DNA of 64,000 bases. Origin: Paraburkholderia monticola. GTDB taxonomy: Bacteria; Pseudomonadota; Gammaproteobacteria; Burkholderiales; Burkholderiaceae. Where the stretch lies: NCBI RefSeq assembly GCF_001580545.1, contig NZ_LRBG01000001.1, positions 186,001 to 250,000 on the forward strand, written 5' to 3'. Numbering within the stretch: the first letter of the stretch is position 1; the number at the start of each line of letters is the position of its first letter. Of this stretch, positions 55,177-64,000 are shown in pieces. Both the position numbers and the translations under genes were made by a program. Under the pieces are notes generated by a model. That model saw only the letters and a program-made list of their open reading frames with translations. It searched no databases and was not told the DNA's origin.

Positions 55177-55486
55177 AGATACCTCTGCTTCGCCGCGCGC
55201 GGGCGGCACGTTTTCGGGAGTCTAGTGGCAACCGGTCGTTGTCCAGCGACCCTATTCGCGCAGAAACCCAAGGTCGCCCTCACCACGACGCATACGCCAA
55301 CCATCGGGAGGGTTTCAGGGCGAACACGGGTGTCGGGCGACAGACCCATAGTACGCGCAGTACCGATCCGCGTCGCGATAATTTTCCTGGCGTCGGAATG
55401 GCAGTTATTGCCGTCTTCGTTCAGGTAACTTCTGCTGACGCGAGAGCGGGCGGCGGCCCTTCCCGGGCCTTCAAGAGCCAGCTCTT
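55177..55486. other. Stretch without a confident gene
   Basis: Between the small gene at 54889 and the GFA-type gene at 55487, both on the minus strand, I see only low-quality frames. The sequence should contain the promoter of the small gene. No repeat or RNA gene can be supported. Confidence 0.35.
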
Positions 55487-55888
55487 TTAGCCGAATTCGT
55501 CGTGTTGCGGCAGCTGGTCGGTGATGGAATACCACGGCGCCTTCGAACCCACAAAAATATGCGCAGTGGGACGCATGGTGGGCGGATCCGTGAGCGTTCC
55601 GAGCGTGACGTGAACGTATTCCCCTTGGCGAACCACGGAAAACATCAGGCTTCCGCATTGCTTGCAGCGCACATCGTGCGCCGCTCGTTCGTCTCCGAAA
55701 ATCAATAGGCTGTCTTCGCCCTCGGTGATGCGCAGCTTGTCGCGCTCGATCCCCGCGAATGGTTTGAACGCCGAACCGGTAGAACGCCGACAGCTTGAAC
55801 AGTGGCAGTTCAACGCATACACGAATTCGTCTTTGACGGTGTAGTGGACAGCACCACAAAGGCATCGGCCGGCAAGCAAGGGTTTCAT
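55487..55888 (-). CDS. GFA-type zinc protein (133 aa)
   Basis: The zinc motifs are GRCLCGAVHYTVKD with CHCSSCRRSTGSAFKPF, then RCKQCGSLMFSV. The family fold is complete at 133 residues. This is the third GFA-type protein in the window (others at 26484 and 26904) and the most typical in its first Cys block. Substrate unproven. It ends near the small-gene cluster and is divergent from nothing regulatory that I can see. Confidence 0.9.
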   Translation of the reverse strand: MKPLLAGRCLCGAVHYTVKDEFVYALNCHCSSCRRSTGSAFKPFAGIERDKLRITEGEDSLLIFGDERAAHDVRCKQCGSLMFSVVRQGEYVHVTLGTLTDPPTMRPTAHIFVGSKAPWYSITDQLPQHDEFG

Positions 55889-56013
55889 GGCTGCTCTTGA
55901 TCAGAAGGCACTTCGCAAATTGACTAGAAAGTGAAGCACCCTTGATTATTCGCGAGTCGAGCGCCGATGTCGAACCCGCGAAGCCGGCCGAGCCAGGCCG
56001 GCGATCCGCGCCG

Positions 56014-56442
56014 TTAGCGCCTGAACATAACCTGCGCCGTGCCGACCTCGATCGGCGAGGACGTGTGCTGGTGGACGACCTTCCACCCGTCGGCCTGCCG
56101 CCTAAGCGTCATGGTCAGGCGATTGTCCATCGAGCGCAATTCCAGGCCGTCGGCGTCGACGGCTTTGTAGTTCGCAAAGGCGTGAACGACGGTGAGGTCC
56201 CCGGCGGCGATGGTTTGCGCATCGCTGAAATCCACGACCACACGTTCCTGACCCAGCGAGCCGAACCAGCCCTCCGCCACGGCCCGCAACGACGCGATGC
56301 CGTTGTGCGACCATGCGCCCCACATATCGAAGACCACCGTTTCCCGGTCGTAGAGCGCGACGAACGCGTCCACGTTCTTTGCCCATACCGCAGCTTTATA
56401 GTCCTCGAGGACTTGCAGGATCGGATTACTGAGTTTGTCCAC
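56014..56442 (-). CDS. SnoaL-like/YybH-type NTF2-fold protein (142 aa)
   Basis: The product has the NTF2-like pattern: ILQVLEDYKAAVWAKNVDAFVALYDRETVVFDMWGAW, then GDLTVVHAFANYKAVDADGLELRSMDNRLTMTLRRQADGWKVVHQHTSSPI. The ending WKVVHQHTS-P is usual in the YybH/SgcJ-like branch. GTG 56442 follows AGGAGAACACACT. It is a stand-alone gene. Ligand unknown. Confidence 0.88.
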   Translation of the reverse strand: MDKLSNPILQVLEDYKAAVWAKNVDAFVALYDRETVVFDMWGAWSHNGIASLRAVAEGWFGSLGQERVVVDFSDAQTIAAGDLTVVHAFANYKAVDADGLELRSMDNRLTMTLRRQADGWKVVHQHTSSPIEVGTAQVMFRR

Positions 56443-56596
56443 AGTGTGTTCTCCTGAGTCGGATTGCGATGGCGGCCAGAACCGGAGAAGAACGGCGAAT
56501 CCGAGGTTCGTGACCGATTGTCCTACCCGACAACGACGATCGACGATCCGCCGGATCGACGCCCAACCTGAAAAAAGCTTCGAGTCGATGCGCGAA

Positions 56597-57529
56597 CTAC
56601 TGCGCCGTCTGCTGACGTTGATACTCGTTGTGCTTCATCTGCATGTAGTCGGCGCGACTGACCTCGTGCAATTGCCGTGGATACAGCTCGGTCGCATCGA
56701 ACCAGTCGGCGAGACGCTTGTCGAGCCGAGCGCTAGCCGGACTGGACAACGCGCCCAGATAAGCTTCGATGGCCAGGTAGTAGCGCATCGTATTGCGTTC
56801 CACCAGACCGCGTACGCCGCCGATGTATTGCGTCTCGCCCGTCGACGAATCGGGCGTCGACGAAAAGCCGACTTTATCGCTGCCGATCGTCGCCAGATAG
56901 GTTTTCATGGCGAGCCGTCCCGCCGTGCCGTAGCCGTACGCGTAGGTCAGATGGATAAAGGTGCGGTTCTCGCTCAACGGTATCGCCTCCAGCACGATAC
57001 GGTAGTCTTTCGTGCTCAGCGGCCCCTTGGCGGCGCTGAGCTCGACGCGAAAATAATCCGGGGTGCTTGCCGCCACGCGAAAGTTGAATTCCACGCGATA
57101 CGACGACGACAGAGATTCCTCGGTTTTCTTGCCGATGTTCACGGTGAGGACCGTACCGCTGGCGCCGGTCGAGGCATGACAGTATTTGGTGTTCAGATGC
57201 AGGATCAGCACGTCGCACCAGTTGGCCGGGCTCGCGGCCGGGTCGCTGAGCGCGCCGCTGACCACGGCGAACGGATGGTTGAGCACGCCGTAAATATCGC
57301 CCTTGAGCGCCGAGGGCAACTCCTGCGATTCGAGGTACAGCGGTCGTTGAAACTGGTTGTGCGCGAGTTGCTGCGTGAGACTCTGATATTTATCGCGCAG
57401 GCGAGTCGCGCTGTCGTCCGTTTGCGCGAAGGCGCTCTGCCACAGGAAACAGAACACCGTCGTCATCACCACCATCAACCACGGTCGCGCCCGCCGGTTG
57501 CCGGCCAGCTTTCTGGCAAGCCTGCTCAT
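56597..57529 (-). CDS. Exported protein of unknown function (310 aa)
   Basis: ATG 57529 follows GGAGGCGGACC. A signal peptide (RARPWLMVVMTTVFCFLWQSAFAQ) ends at about residue 36. The mature part is beta-rich with two Cys (NWCDVLILHLNTKYC) that may form a disulfide, and repeated beta segments (YRVEFNFRVAAS, YRIVLEAIPLSENRTFIHLTYAYGYG). The end is helical (RADYMQMKHNEYQRQQTAQ). I do not recognise a family beyond conserved periplasmic proteins of Burkholderiaceae. Confidence 0.78.
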   Translation of the reverse strand: MSRLARKLAGNRRARPWLMVVMTTVFCFLWQSAFAQTDDSATRLRDKYQSLTQQLAHNQFQRPLYLESQELPSALKGDIYGVLNHPFAVVSGALSDPAASPANWCDVLILHLNTKYCHASTGASGTVLTVNIGKKTEESLSSSYRVEFNFRVAASTPDYFRVELSAAKGPLSTKDYRIVLEAIPLSENRTFIHLTYAYGYGTAGRLAMKTYLATIGSDKVGFSSTPDSSTGETQYIGGVRGLVERNTMRYYLAIEAYLGALSSPASARLDKRLADWFDATELYPRQLHEVSRADYMQMKHNEYQRQQTAQ

Positions 57530-57628
57530 GGTCCGCCTCCTACTTTGGCTCGGGTTGCGGCGCACCGGATGGGCATCCGATCGTCGCGCCCTCGCTGGTT
57601 GGAAATACCGGTCGCAGAACTCACACGC

Positions 57629-58024
57629 TCATCGCTGGCCCGGCTCCCATTCCGGGCTGTAACCGCCGAGCGCCGGGTGATACATCTCGTCGCCCGAGTG
57701 CTGGGTGAACTCGACGTTGAGCCGGTGCTCGTGCAAGCCCAGAATCTCGATGCAGTGCGCGCAGAGGGCTTTGGCCAACTCCATGCGCAACTCCGGCGGC
57801 CGCCCTCTTCTGATATCGAGCATCATCAACGCCACCGGCACGGGTTCCCCGTCCTCCTGCGCAATGCGCCAGACGCTGCCCGGGCCGAGTTCGCGTATCG
57901 CCACGGTGATTCGCCTGATATCGACCGACATCATGCGGGCATAGGTCTCACTCATCTTCGCCGCGAGCTGTTTCTTGCTCTCCACCGCGTAGTGCTCGTT
58001 TACATCGAGCTGTAGATAAGGCAT
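57629..58024 (-). CDS. Tautomerase-superfamily protein (131 aa)
   Basis: The mature protein begins with Pro (MPYLQLDVNEHYAVESKKQLAAKMSETYARMMSVDIRRITVAIREL), the catalytic Pro1 of tautomerases. A second domain-like half follows (VALMMLDIRRGRPPELRMELAKALCAHCIEILGLHEHRLNVEFTQHSGDEMY), so it is a double-unit form like CHMI or cis-CaaD-like proteins. ATG 58024 follows GGAGATCGACGCC. It is divergent from an MFS transporter and may act on a compound that transporter imports. Confidence 0.88.
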   Translation of the reverse strand: MPYLQLDVNEHYAVESKKQLAAKMSETYARMMSVDIRRITVAIRELGPGSVWRIAQEDGEPVPVALMMLDIRRGRPPELRMELAKALCAHCIEILGLHEHRLNVEFTQHSGDEMYHPALGGYSPEWEPGQR

Positions 58025-58361
58025 GGCGTCGATCTCCGAGGAAAGTGTTTCGCATTCGCCAACTGTATGCCGTGCCATCGAATCGATCAAACCATGCGTA
58101 CCTCAGATGCGCTTCGATCTTTCCATAGTAAACAGCTATCGAAAAATGGTTTCCCGGTGGCGCGGCGTCGACCGCAGGCTGTGCGCCGGTGCGATCACCC
58201 AAGCTTGCGAGAGGCCATGCCACAGGCGGCGCCAGCGACGCCGTGATGCTGGAATCCGCATGTTCGATGCGGTTTTCGTCCAAGACCCGTCCATTTCGGC
58301 TTCCTATACTCGTCCGACGATGCCCCCGGCGCCACGGCGCTCCCCTTTCTGGAAGGAAGCT
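58025..58361. other. Divergent promoter region, tautomerase and MFS genes
   Basis: No gene is seen. TATACT at about 58302 is a possible -10 for the MFS gene but lacks a good -35. GGAAGGAAGC just before 58362 is its ribosome-binding site. The region should also hold the tautomerase promoter. Confidence 0.4.
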
Positions 58362-59729
58362 ATGTCGACGATTCCCGCACGGATAGAACGCCTGCCGTAC
58401 TCGAGCTTTCATCGCAAACTGCTGTGGCTGGGCGGACTGGGCTACGTCTTCGATGCGATGGATGCCGCCGTGCTGGCCTTCATGCTGCCCGTGCTGCGCA
58501 CCCAGTGGCATCTGAGCAGCGTGCAGACCGGCGTGCTCGCCAGCGGCACCTTCATTGGCTACTTCTTCGGCGCGGCGTTCGCCGGCATCCTCGGCGATGT
58601 GATCGGCCGGCGCAAGGTCATGGTGTCGGCGCTGATCGTCTACTGCATTGCATCGCTGATCAGCGCCACCGCGCAGGATTGGCCTTTCTTCATGGCGATG
58701 CGCATCATCGCGGGGGTCGGCACCGGTGCCGAAAGCGCGATCGTCGCGCCATTTCTCTCGGAGTTCTGCGCGCGCAAGTATCGCGGCGCTTTCACGGGTT
58801 GCCTCGCGGCATTCTTCTCGTTCGGCTTCGTCGCCGCCGCGATACTCGGTTATCTGGTCATCCCGCTGGCGCCCGACGCCTGGCGTGCCGTCTCGGTCAT
58901 CACCGCGCTGCCGATCGTCATGCTGCTGTGGTGGCGCCGCGCGTTGCCCGAGTCGCCGCGCTGGCTCGACAGCCGCGGCAGAACTGCCGAAGCGGCGGTG
59001 ATCGTCGAGCGAATGGAAGCGGTGGTGCGCGCCGCCGGCTTGCCGCTCCTGCCGGAGCAAGCGTTCGACACGAGCCCCCCGGCCCCTGTCGAACGCCGCA
59101 CGCCACTGGGCCAACTGAAGGCACTCTGGTCGCGCCAGCTGGCAGGCATCACCGTGATGGCCTGGCTGATGTGGCTGTCGATCACGTTCAGCTATTACGC
59201 GTTCTTCACCTGGATTCCCGGTCTGCTGGTGCAAAGCGGCATGACGATCACGCGCAGTTTTTCGTATTCGCTGGTCATGTACCTCGCGCAGATTCCCGGC
59301 TACTTCTCGGGCGCGTGGCTCAATGAAAAGATCGGCCGGCGCGCGACCATCGTCACGTACATGGCGCTGGGGGGAATCTCCGCCTTGGGGCTCGCCCTGA
59401 CCCACAGCGACACCGAAATTCTGATGTCGGGCTTTTTGCTGTCGTTCTTCATGAACGGCACTTATGCCGGCGTCTATGCCTACACGCCCGAAGTGTTCCC
59501 CACCGAGGTGCGCGCGACCGGCATGGGCGTCTCTTCGGCAATCGGACGCCTCGGTGCGATCGCCGCGCCGATTCTGGTCGGCTATCTCTATCCGCGTTTG
59601 GGCTTCGCCGGGGTTTTCGGCGGCACGACGCTGATGCTGATCGTCGGCGCGCTCGCCGTTCTGATCATGGGCGTGCCCACCCGCGGCAGGTCGCTGGAAG
59701 AAATTGCCGCGCTGCGGCTGGAACGCTGA
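58362..59729 (+). CDS. MFS transporter, sugar/aromatic-acid type (455 aa)
   Basis: Twelve membrane segments with MFS motifs: GDVIGRRKVMV after helix 2, RIIAGVGTGAESAIVAPFLSEFC, ALPESPRWLDSRG and FPTEVRATGMGVSSAIGRLGAIAAPI. The ESPRWL and FPTEVRATG motifs place it near the sugar-porter/aromatic-acid symporter branch. The start follows GGAAGGAAGCT. It is followed 56 bases later by an amidohydrolase on the same strand, suggesting uptake of the amidohydrolase's substrate. Confidence 0.92.
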   Translation: MSTIPARIERLPYSSFHRKLLWLGGLGYVFDAMDAAVLAFMLPVLRTQWHLSSVQTGVLASGTFIGYFFGAAFAGILGDVIGRRKVMVSALIVYCIASLISATAQDWPFFMAMRIIAGVGTGAESAIVAPFLSEFCARKYRGAFTGCLAAFFSFGFVAAAILGYLVIPLAPDAWRAVSVITALPIVMLLWWRRALPESPRWLDSRGRTAEAAVIVERMEAVVRAAGLPLLPEQAFDTSPPAPVERRTPLGQLKALWSRQLAGITVMAWLMWLSITFSYYAFFTWIPGLLVQSGMTITRSFSYSLVMYLAQIPGYFSGAWLNEKIGRRATIVTYMALGGISALGLALTHSDTEILMSGFLLSFFMNGTYAGVYAYTPEVFPTEVRATGMGVSSAIGRLGAIAAPILVGYLYPRLGFAGVFGGTTLMLIVGALAVLIMGVPTRGRSLEEIAALRLER

Positions 59730-59785
59730 ACCCGCTGACAGCCGGCGCACCGCACGCCCGCGCCCGGCAACCCAAGGAACAACAT

Positions 59786-61030
59786 ATGGACCGCATCCTG
59801 TTCAAGAACGGCGCTTTGCTCGATCCGCTGCAGCAGGCCTTGCAGCCGGGTCACGACCTGCTGGTCGAAGGCGACACGATCAAGGCAGTATCGCAGCAGC
59901 CGATCGATGCCCCCGACGCTCAGGTCATCGATCTCAAAGGCAAGACCATCATGCCGGGCCTGATCGACCTGCACGCGCACATGGTCGCGACGCAGTTCGA
60001 TCTGCCGAGCCAGGTGAGCATGCCCAACGTCTTCGTCACCCTCAAGGCGTTGCCGATCATGCGCGGGATCCTGCGGCGCGGCTTCACGACCGTGCGCGAT
60101 GCGGGCGGCGCCGGCTTCGCGCTCAAGCAATCGGTCGAAATGGGCCTCGCGCAAGGGCCGCGCCTGTTCGTGGCCGGGCGCGCGCTCAGCCAGACCGGCG
60201 GCCACGGCGACGGACGCGCTCGCACCGACTTCATGCCCGGCGACGCGCCTTGCAACTGCTGCGTGCGCGTCGGCGCGCTGAGCCGGGTCGTCGACGGCGT
60301 CGACGCCTTGCGCCGCGCGGTGCGCGAAGAACTGCAGATGGGCGCCGACCAGATCAAGATCATGGCCTCCGGCGGCGTCGCCTCGCCGACCGATCCGGTC
60401 GGCGCGCTCGGCTACTCGGAGGACGAGATCCGCGCGGTCGTGGCCGAAGCCGAGGCGCGCGGCACCTATGTGATGGCGCATGCGTACACGGCCGAATCGA
60501 TCCAGCGCGCGGTGCGCTGCGGCGTGCGCACCATCGAGCACGGCAATCTGATCGATGCGCCGACCGCCGCGCTGATGGCCGAGTGCGGCGCCTACGTGGT
60601 CCCCACGCTGGTGGCTTACGAGGCACTGCATATCGAGGGCGTGCGCTTCGGCCTCTCGGCCGAGAGCGCGGCCAAGATCGACATCGTGCGTGAAGGCGGC
60701 TTGAAGTCGCTGGAGCTGTTCAAGCGCGCCGGCGTCAAGATGGGCTTCGGCTCCGATCTGCTCGGACCGGGTCATCGGATGCAAAGCGACGAGTTTGCGA
60801 TCCGCGCGCAAGTGCTGAGCCCCGCCGAGATCATCGGCAGCGCCACCACCATCGGCGCCGAAATTCTCGGCATGACGGGTAAGCTCGGACGCCTCGCACC
60901 GGGCACCTATGCCGACGTGCTGGTGGTCGACGGCGACCCGTTCCGCGACTTGAGCTGCCTCGCCGGCCAAGGCGAGCACATCCCGCTCGTCATGAAGGGC
61001 GGCCGCGTCGAGTTCAACGAATTGCATTGA
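59786..61030 (+). CDS. Amidohydrolase family protein (414 aa)
   Basis: The metal-dependent hydrolase fold is clear: an N-terminal beta domain (ILFKNGALLDPLQQALQPGHDLLVEGDTIKAV), the metal site IMPGLIDLHAHMVATQ, and downstream His/Asp in YVMAHAYTAESIQRAVRCGVRTIEHGNLID and GSDLLGPGHRM. The ending GTYADVLVVDGDPF is typical of the imidazolonepropionase/prolidase-like branch. The start follows AAGGAACAACAT. It probably hydrolyses a cyclic amide or peptide brought in by the upstream MFS protein. Confidence 0.93.
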   Translation: MDRILFKNGALLDPLQQALQPGHDLLVEGDTIKAVSQQPIDAPDAQVIDLKGKTIMPGLIDLHAHMVATQFDLPSQVSMPNVFVTLKALPIMRGILRRGFTTVRDAGGAGFALKQSVEMGLAQGPRLFVAGRALSQTGGHGDGRARTDFMPGDAPCNCCVRVGALSRVVDGVDALRRAVREELQMGADQIKIMASGGVASPTDPVGALGYSEDEIRAVVAEAEARGTYVMAHAYTAESIQRAVRCGVRTIEHGNLIDAPTAALMAECGAYVVPTLVAYEALHIEGVRFGLSAESAAKIDIVREGGLKSLELFKRAGVKMGFGSDLLGPGHRMQSDEFAIRAQVLSPAEIIGSATTIGAEILGMTGKLGRLAPGTYADVLVVDGDPFRDLSCLAGQGEHIPLVMKGGRVEFNELH

Positions 61031-61229
61031 ACCGGCGCGCCCGCGCAGTGTCGCTTGCCGGTACAAATGCGAACCAGGGAGGAAAATGCGCCTGAAAGTC
61101 CTACACTGATATCCAGTACCTCCAAAGACGGACCAGAATGGTGCGCGGAAGTCCCATACCAGCAGATGAAAGCTGGCCGCGCGCAACGTGTGCATCGCGA
61201 ACAACAACCTGACGCACAAGGTGACTGCC

Positions 61230-61865
61230 ATGCCGTTCCGATCGAATCCAAGCCTTTCCCTCCCCCTTACTCGCCGTTGTGTTTGCCTGGTGGCGGCGCT
61301 CGGCTTGTCCGCCCTATGGATTCCCGAGTGCGGCGCTGCCGACCCCGCCGCGGCGTCGGCGGCGCAAGCCGTCCCGAGCGGCGCGTCGGTTGACAGCGAG
61401 AGCGGCACCATCAGCCTGATCGACCAGAAAAACGCGATCGTCGTCGTGACTGTCCCCGGCCGCGAGGATCTGAGTTTCAACGCAAAAGATCACGAGGACG
61501 CGCTTAAGATCCTCAAGGTCGGCGACAAGGTCACCACCCACTATCTCGAGCCGTACGTCACCGAGCTCTCCATCGCGAAAGGCGAACCGCTCACGCGCCT
61601 GGATCGCACGGTTAAGCTGACCCGGTCTTCGCCGGGCACTGAATTGATGCAGTTTCAGGCTCTCAGAGTCTTCCGGGGCGTGGCCGAAGTCACCGGCGTG
61701 GATCACAAGCTCAACCTGCTGACGGTCGAGGACAAGACGGGGATGGCGCATTCGGTCCGGGTCAGCCGCCCCGAACTCGTGAAAGTGATGCAATCTCTGA
61801 AGCGCCATAGTCGCGTACAGATTGCGTATGAATCCGAGTCCACGGTGGTCGTCACGCGTCCATAA
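61230..61865 (+). CDS. Exported protein of unknown function (211 aa)
   Basis: ATG 61230 follows AAGGTGACTGCC; a GTG at 61221 is in frame. The signal peptide (SLSLPLTRRCVCLVAALGLSALWIPECGA) may include a lipobox-like ALWIPECG, though it is not canonical. The mature part has two similar halves: GTISLIDQKNAIVVVTVPGREDLSFNAKDHEDALKILKVGDKV, then VAEVTGVDHKLNLLTVEDKTGMAHSVRVSRPELVKVMQSLKRHSRVQI. The repeat suggests two small OB- or beta-barrel units. Function unknown. Confidence 0.78.
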   Translation: MPFRSNPSLSLPLTRRCVCLVAALGLSALWIPECGAADPAAASAAQAVPSGASVDSESGTISLIDQKNAIVVVTVPGREDLSFNAKDHEDALKILKVGDKVTTHYLEPYVTELSIAKGEPLTRLDRTVKLTRSSPGTELMQFQALRVFRGVAEVTGVDHKLNLLTVEDKTGMAHSVRVSRPELVKVMQSLKRHSRVQIAYESESTVVVTRP

Positions 61866-62052
61866 GGGCATCGCCACCTCGGCGATTGCAAGCTCCGGTC
61901 TGGTTTGGGCGATCAGGCCGATGGCCGCCCCGGCTTGCCGCTTATGACGATCGGTGCGATCGATAGCTCGATCCATCTGTTAGCGTGACCATGGCGCGTT
62001 GCTACGATGGTGGATTCTCCCCGCTTCCACCGCTCGAAAGGACGCCCGCGCC

Positions 62053-63063
62053 ATGGCGCAAATCACACGACGCGCATTCACCCGCTTCGCGTTGGCCTCG
62101 CTACTGGCCGCCAACGCTCCTCGCGGTTTCTCGCAGACCACCGGCACCCACACCAGCGCAACGCCTGTCGCGTTGCGCATCGGCTATCAGAAGTCTTCGA
62201 CGCTGATCACGTTGCTCAAGGCAAGCGGTTCGCTGGAACAGGCACTCGCGCCGCTCAACGTGCGCATCTCATGGAACGAGTTCGCGAGCGGACTGCCGCT
62301 GACGGAAGCACTGAACGTCGATGCCGTCGATTTCAGCGCCGATGTCGCCGACACCGTGCCGATCTTCGCGCAGGCCGCGCATGCGCGCTTCGTCTATGTC
62401 GCACAGGAAGCGCCCTCGCCGGGCGCGCAGGCGATCATCGTGAAGAAAGACGGCACGCTGCGCACGCTGGCCGATCTGAAAGGCCGCCGCATCGCGGTGA
62501 CGAAGGCAGCGGGCAGCCACTATCTGCTGCTGGCGGCGCTCGCGCGCGCGGGGCTGAAACCCGCCGACGTCGGCGTGAACTACCTGAGCCCGGCCGACGG
62601 GCGTGCCGCGTTCGAGCGCGGCAGTGTCGATGCCTGGATTACCTGGGATCCCTATGTAGCGTCGGTCGAGCGCGACGGCGACGTGCGCGTGCTGAGCGAC
62701 GGCGCGGGCCTCGCGTCCTACCAGCGCTACTATCTCGCGTCGCGCACGTTCGCCGACGCGCATCCGCAGATCATCGAGACCGTGTTCGACCAGTTGAAAA
62801 CGGCGGGTGGCTGGCTGCGCGCGAATCCGCTCGACGCCGCCAACACGCTCGCGCCGGTGTGGGGTCTCGACGCGGCGACGATCGAACGCGCGAACGCCCG
62901 GCGCAGCTACCTCGTGCGATCGGTCGCGCCGCGCAACTTCGCCGAGCAGCAGACCATCGCGGACGCGTTCTATCGCGCGGGACTGCTGCCCGCGCCAGTC
63001 GAGACGAAAGAGGCGCTGTACTGGGACTTCGCGGCAGGACAGGCGAAGCCGATCGGCGCGTGA
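62053..63063 (+). CDS. ABC transporter substrate-binding protein, SsuA/TauA-like (336 aa)
   Basis: The N-terminus ITRRAFTRFALASLLAANAPRGFS is a Tat-type signal. The fold matches aliphatic-sulfonate binding proteins: LRIGYQKSSTLITLLKASGSLEQALAP, WNEFASGLPLTEALNVDAVDFSADVADTVPIFAQAA and GSVDAWITWDPYVASVE. No permease or ATPase is in the window, so partners lie beyond or elsewhere. ATG 62053 was chosen from the signal sequence. Confidence 0.9.
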   Translation: MAQITRRAFTRFALASLLAANAPRGFSQTTGTHTSATPVALRIGYQKSSTLITLLKASGSLEQALAPLNVRISWNEFASGLPLTEALNVDAVDFSADVADTVPIFAQAAHARFVYVAQEAPSPGAQAIIVKKDGTLRTLADLKGRRIAVTKAAGSHYLLLAALARAGLKPADVGVNYLSPADGRAAFERGSVDAWITWDPYVASVERDGDVRVLSDGAGLASYQRYYLASRTFADAHPQIIETVFDQLKTAGGWLRANPLDAANTLAPVWGLDAATIERANARRSYLVRSVAPRNFAEQQTIADAFYRAGLLPAPVETKEALYWDFAAGQAKPIGA

Positions 63064-63080
63064 GAGGCACCGGGCCGCGT

Positions 63081-64000
63081 TCAGCCCTCTTGCGTGGCGA
63101 TATCGACCGCGGCCCGCAAGTCTTCCGGATGAACCATCAGTTCGCGGACCTCGCGCAGCGTCGCATACTGGTCGAGCACGGGCCGCCATCTCGGCGATTC
63201 GAGCAACTGACGCCACACCGGTTCGAGGTCCGCGCATTCGGCATCGCGCCCGTCCGTCAGCGCGCCCGCGAATTCGAGGCTGGCGTGGGCCGACAGCAGT
63301 TGCATCCGGCTCGCGGGACTCAACACGCGCGGCGCCGCTTCGACGGGCGCGTCGCAGCAATAGAGCACAGTCCTGCGCAGCGCGGCCGCGTCGCCTGCTA
63401 GCGCGGCGAGCGACGCGCCGCTCAGCCGCACCGCCCCTTGGTGCGTCCGGAACGAGTACACGGTATGCGCATCCGCGTGCGCCAGCAGCGTCAGTCCGCG
63501 CACGAGCCGCGGCAGATCGGTGGTGGCCGCATCGACCGATGCTTTTGCTTCGACGAGCAGGCACACATCCCACGTCGTCGGGTCGGCTGGCGGCTTCGCC
63601 TGGCTCAGCAGCACCACATCCCACTCGGTCTTCGCGCGCTCGTGGCTCGCGGGAATCGCGGCCGGCACGCGCATCGAGTTCACCACCCGGTACGTGGCAT
63701 ACGCACCCTGCGCGTCGTTCAGGCGCCTTGCGAGCGCGTCGAGCGCATCGGTGGCCGATGCTTCGACCGCGGCGCCGCGCTGCTTCGAGCTCAAGCCTCG
63801 TGCGACCGCGGTCGAGCTGCCGGGACGCGGCCCCTGGCGATCCCACAGCGACTGGTAGTGACGCACGCGCTCATCGGCGGTGAGCGCGACGAGACGCTGC
63901 AACCGATGCAACGCCGCACTCTCGAGCAATTGCGCGAGGCCGCGCTGCAGCGCCGCTTCGTGCGCGATCGAGGGCGTCTCGATGCATCGTTGCACGGCCA
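63081..64000 (-). CDS. Partial gene with PD-(D/E)XK-like motif, function unknown
   Basis: The frame is open to the right edge, so the true start is probably outside; an in-frame GTG at 63995 is the last start codon inside. About 304 residues are visible. TEWDVVLLS followed by WDVCLLVEAKAS gives an Asp then a Glu-x-Lys, the layout of PD-(D/E)XK nucleases, with flanking helices. The N-terminal part is helical (RGLAQLLESAALHRLQRLVALTADERVRHYQSLWDRQG). I do not recognise the family. The 3' end is 18 bases from the convergent binding-protein gene. Confidence 0.65.
   Translation of the reverse strand, partial: AVQRCIETPSIAHEAALQRGLAQLLESAALHRLQRLVALTADERVRHYQSLWDRQGPRPGSSTAVARGLSSKQRGAAVEASATDALDALARRLNDAQGAYATYRVVNSMRVPAAIPASHERAKTEWDVVLLSQAKPPADPTTWDVCLLVEAKASVDAATTDLPRLVRGLTLLAHADAHTVYSFRTHQGAVRLSGASLAALAGDAAALRRTVLYCCDAPVEAAPRVLSPASRMQLLSAHASLEFAGALTDGRDAECADLEPVWRQLLESPRWRPVLDQYATLREVRELMVHPEDLRAAVDIATQEG

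Noticed and set aside
57948..61480. Two long minus-strand frames opposite the MFS transporter and amidohydrolase genes
   Set aside because: Low-complexity Arg/Gly/His products that mirror codon bias of the true genes.

Overview
The window is GC-rich and reads as a member of the Burkholderiaceae, most like Paraburkholderia, Burkholderia or Caballeronia. This is an inference from gene content: an imuA-imuB-dnaE2 mutagenesis cassette, a bS21 paralogue, several glutathione-dependent formaldehyde-activating (GFA-type) proteins, DUF2252 and DUF2955 proteins, and many LysR regulators. I saw no rRNA, tRNA, insertion sequence, integrase or CRISPR array.

Layout. (1) 0-6.7 kb is a loose run of very small genes around a bS21 (rpsU) paralogue. 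Many encode 70-95 residue proteins that start with a Y-[KR]-G-[YLF]-E/D-like strand, and broken copies lie between them. Further members with the same motif, including close paralogues, recur at 53.8-55.2 kb next to a cold-shock gene. This is the best candidate for an undescribed system. (2) 6.8-15.1 kb is a quinoprotein alcohol-oxidation locus: an efflux MFS protein, pqqD, an apparent remnant of pqqC, pqqA, a sigma-54 enhancer-binding regulator, a PQQ alcohol dehydrogenase with the extra Asp typical of lanthanide-dependent enzymes, a fused periplasmic-binding/cytochrome c protein and a HiPIP. Two good sigma-54 promoters (before pqqA and before the dehydrogenase) share upstream motifs. (3) 15.2-25.5 kb holds two LysR regulators flanking SDR, NTF2-like, 2-hydroxyacid dehydrogenase, MaoC, flavin-reductase-like, alpha/beta hydrolase and enoyl-CoA hydratase genes, probably catabolic.

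(4) 25.5-27.6 kb has ChaC and two GFA-type proteins. (5) 27.7-34.0 kb is an SOS cassette: a LexA box, imuA, imuB, dnaE2 and a SRAP (HMCES/YedK-like) gene. (6) 34.2-39.7 kb is central carbon metabolism: phosphoketolase, glycogen phosphorylase and a small exported protein. (7) 39.7-49.2 kb, on the minus strand, encodes DUF2252, a SulP transporter coupled to a TrkA-N channel-like protein, a two-TM ion channel, a DUF2955/HlyD/outer-membrane-factor efflux system and an AI-2E family permease. (8) 49.4-53.1 kb has an exported hydrolase, an exported repeat-like protein and a divergent LysR/SDR pair with a perfect palindrome. (9) 53.3-56.4 kb has the cold-shock gene, the second small-protein cluster, a third GFA-type protein and an NTF2-like protein. 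(10) 56.6-64 kb has an exported protein, a tautomerase, an MFS transporter with an amidohydrolase, an exported protein, a sulfonate/nitrate-type binding protein and a partial gene with a PD-(D/E)XK-like motif.

Starts were chosen from ribosome-binding sites and family N-termini. All family assignments come from reading the translations; no database search was run.
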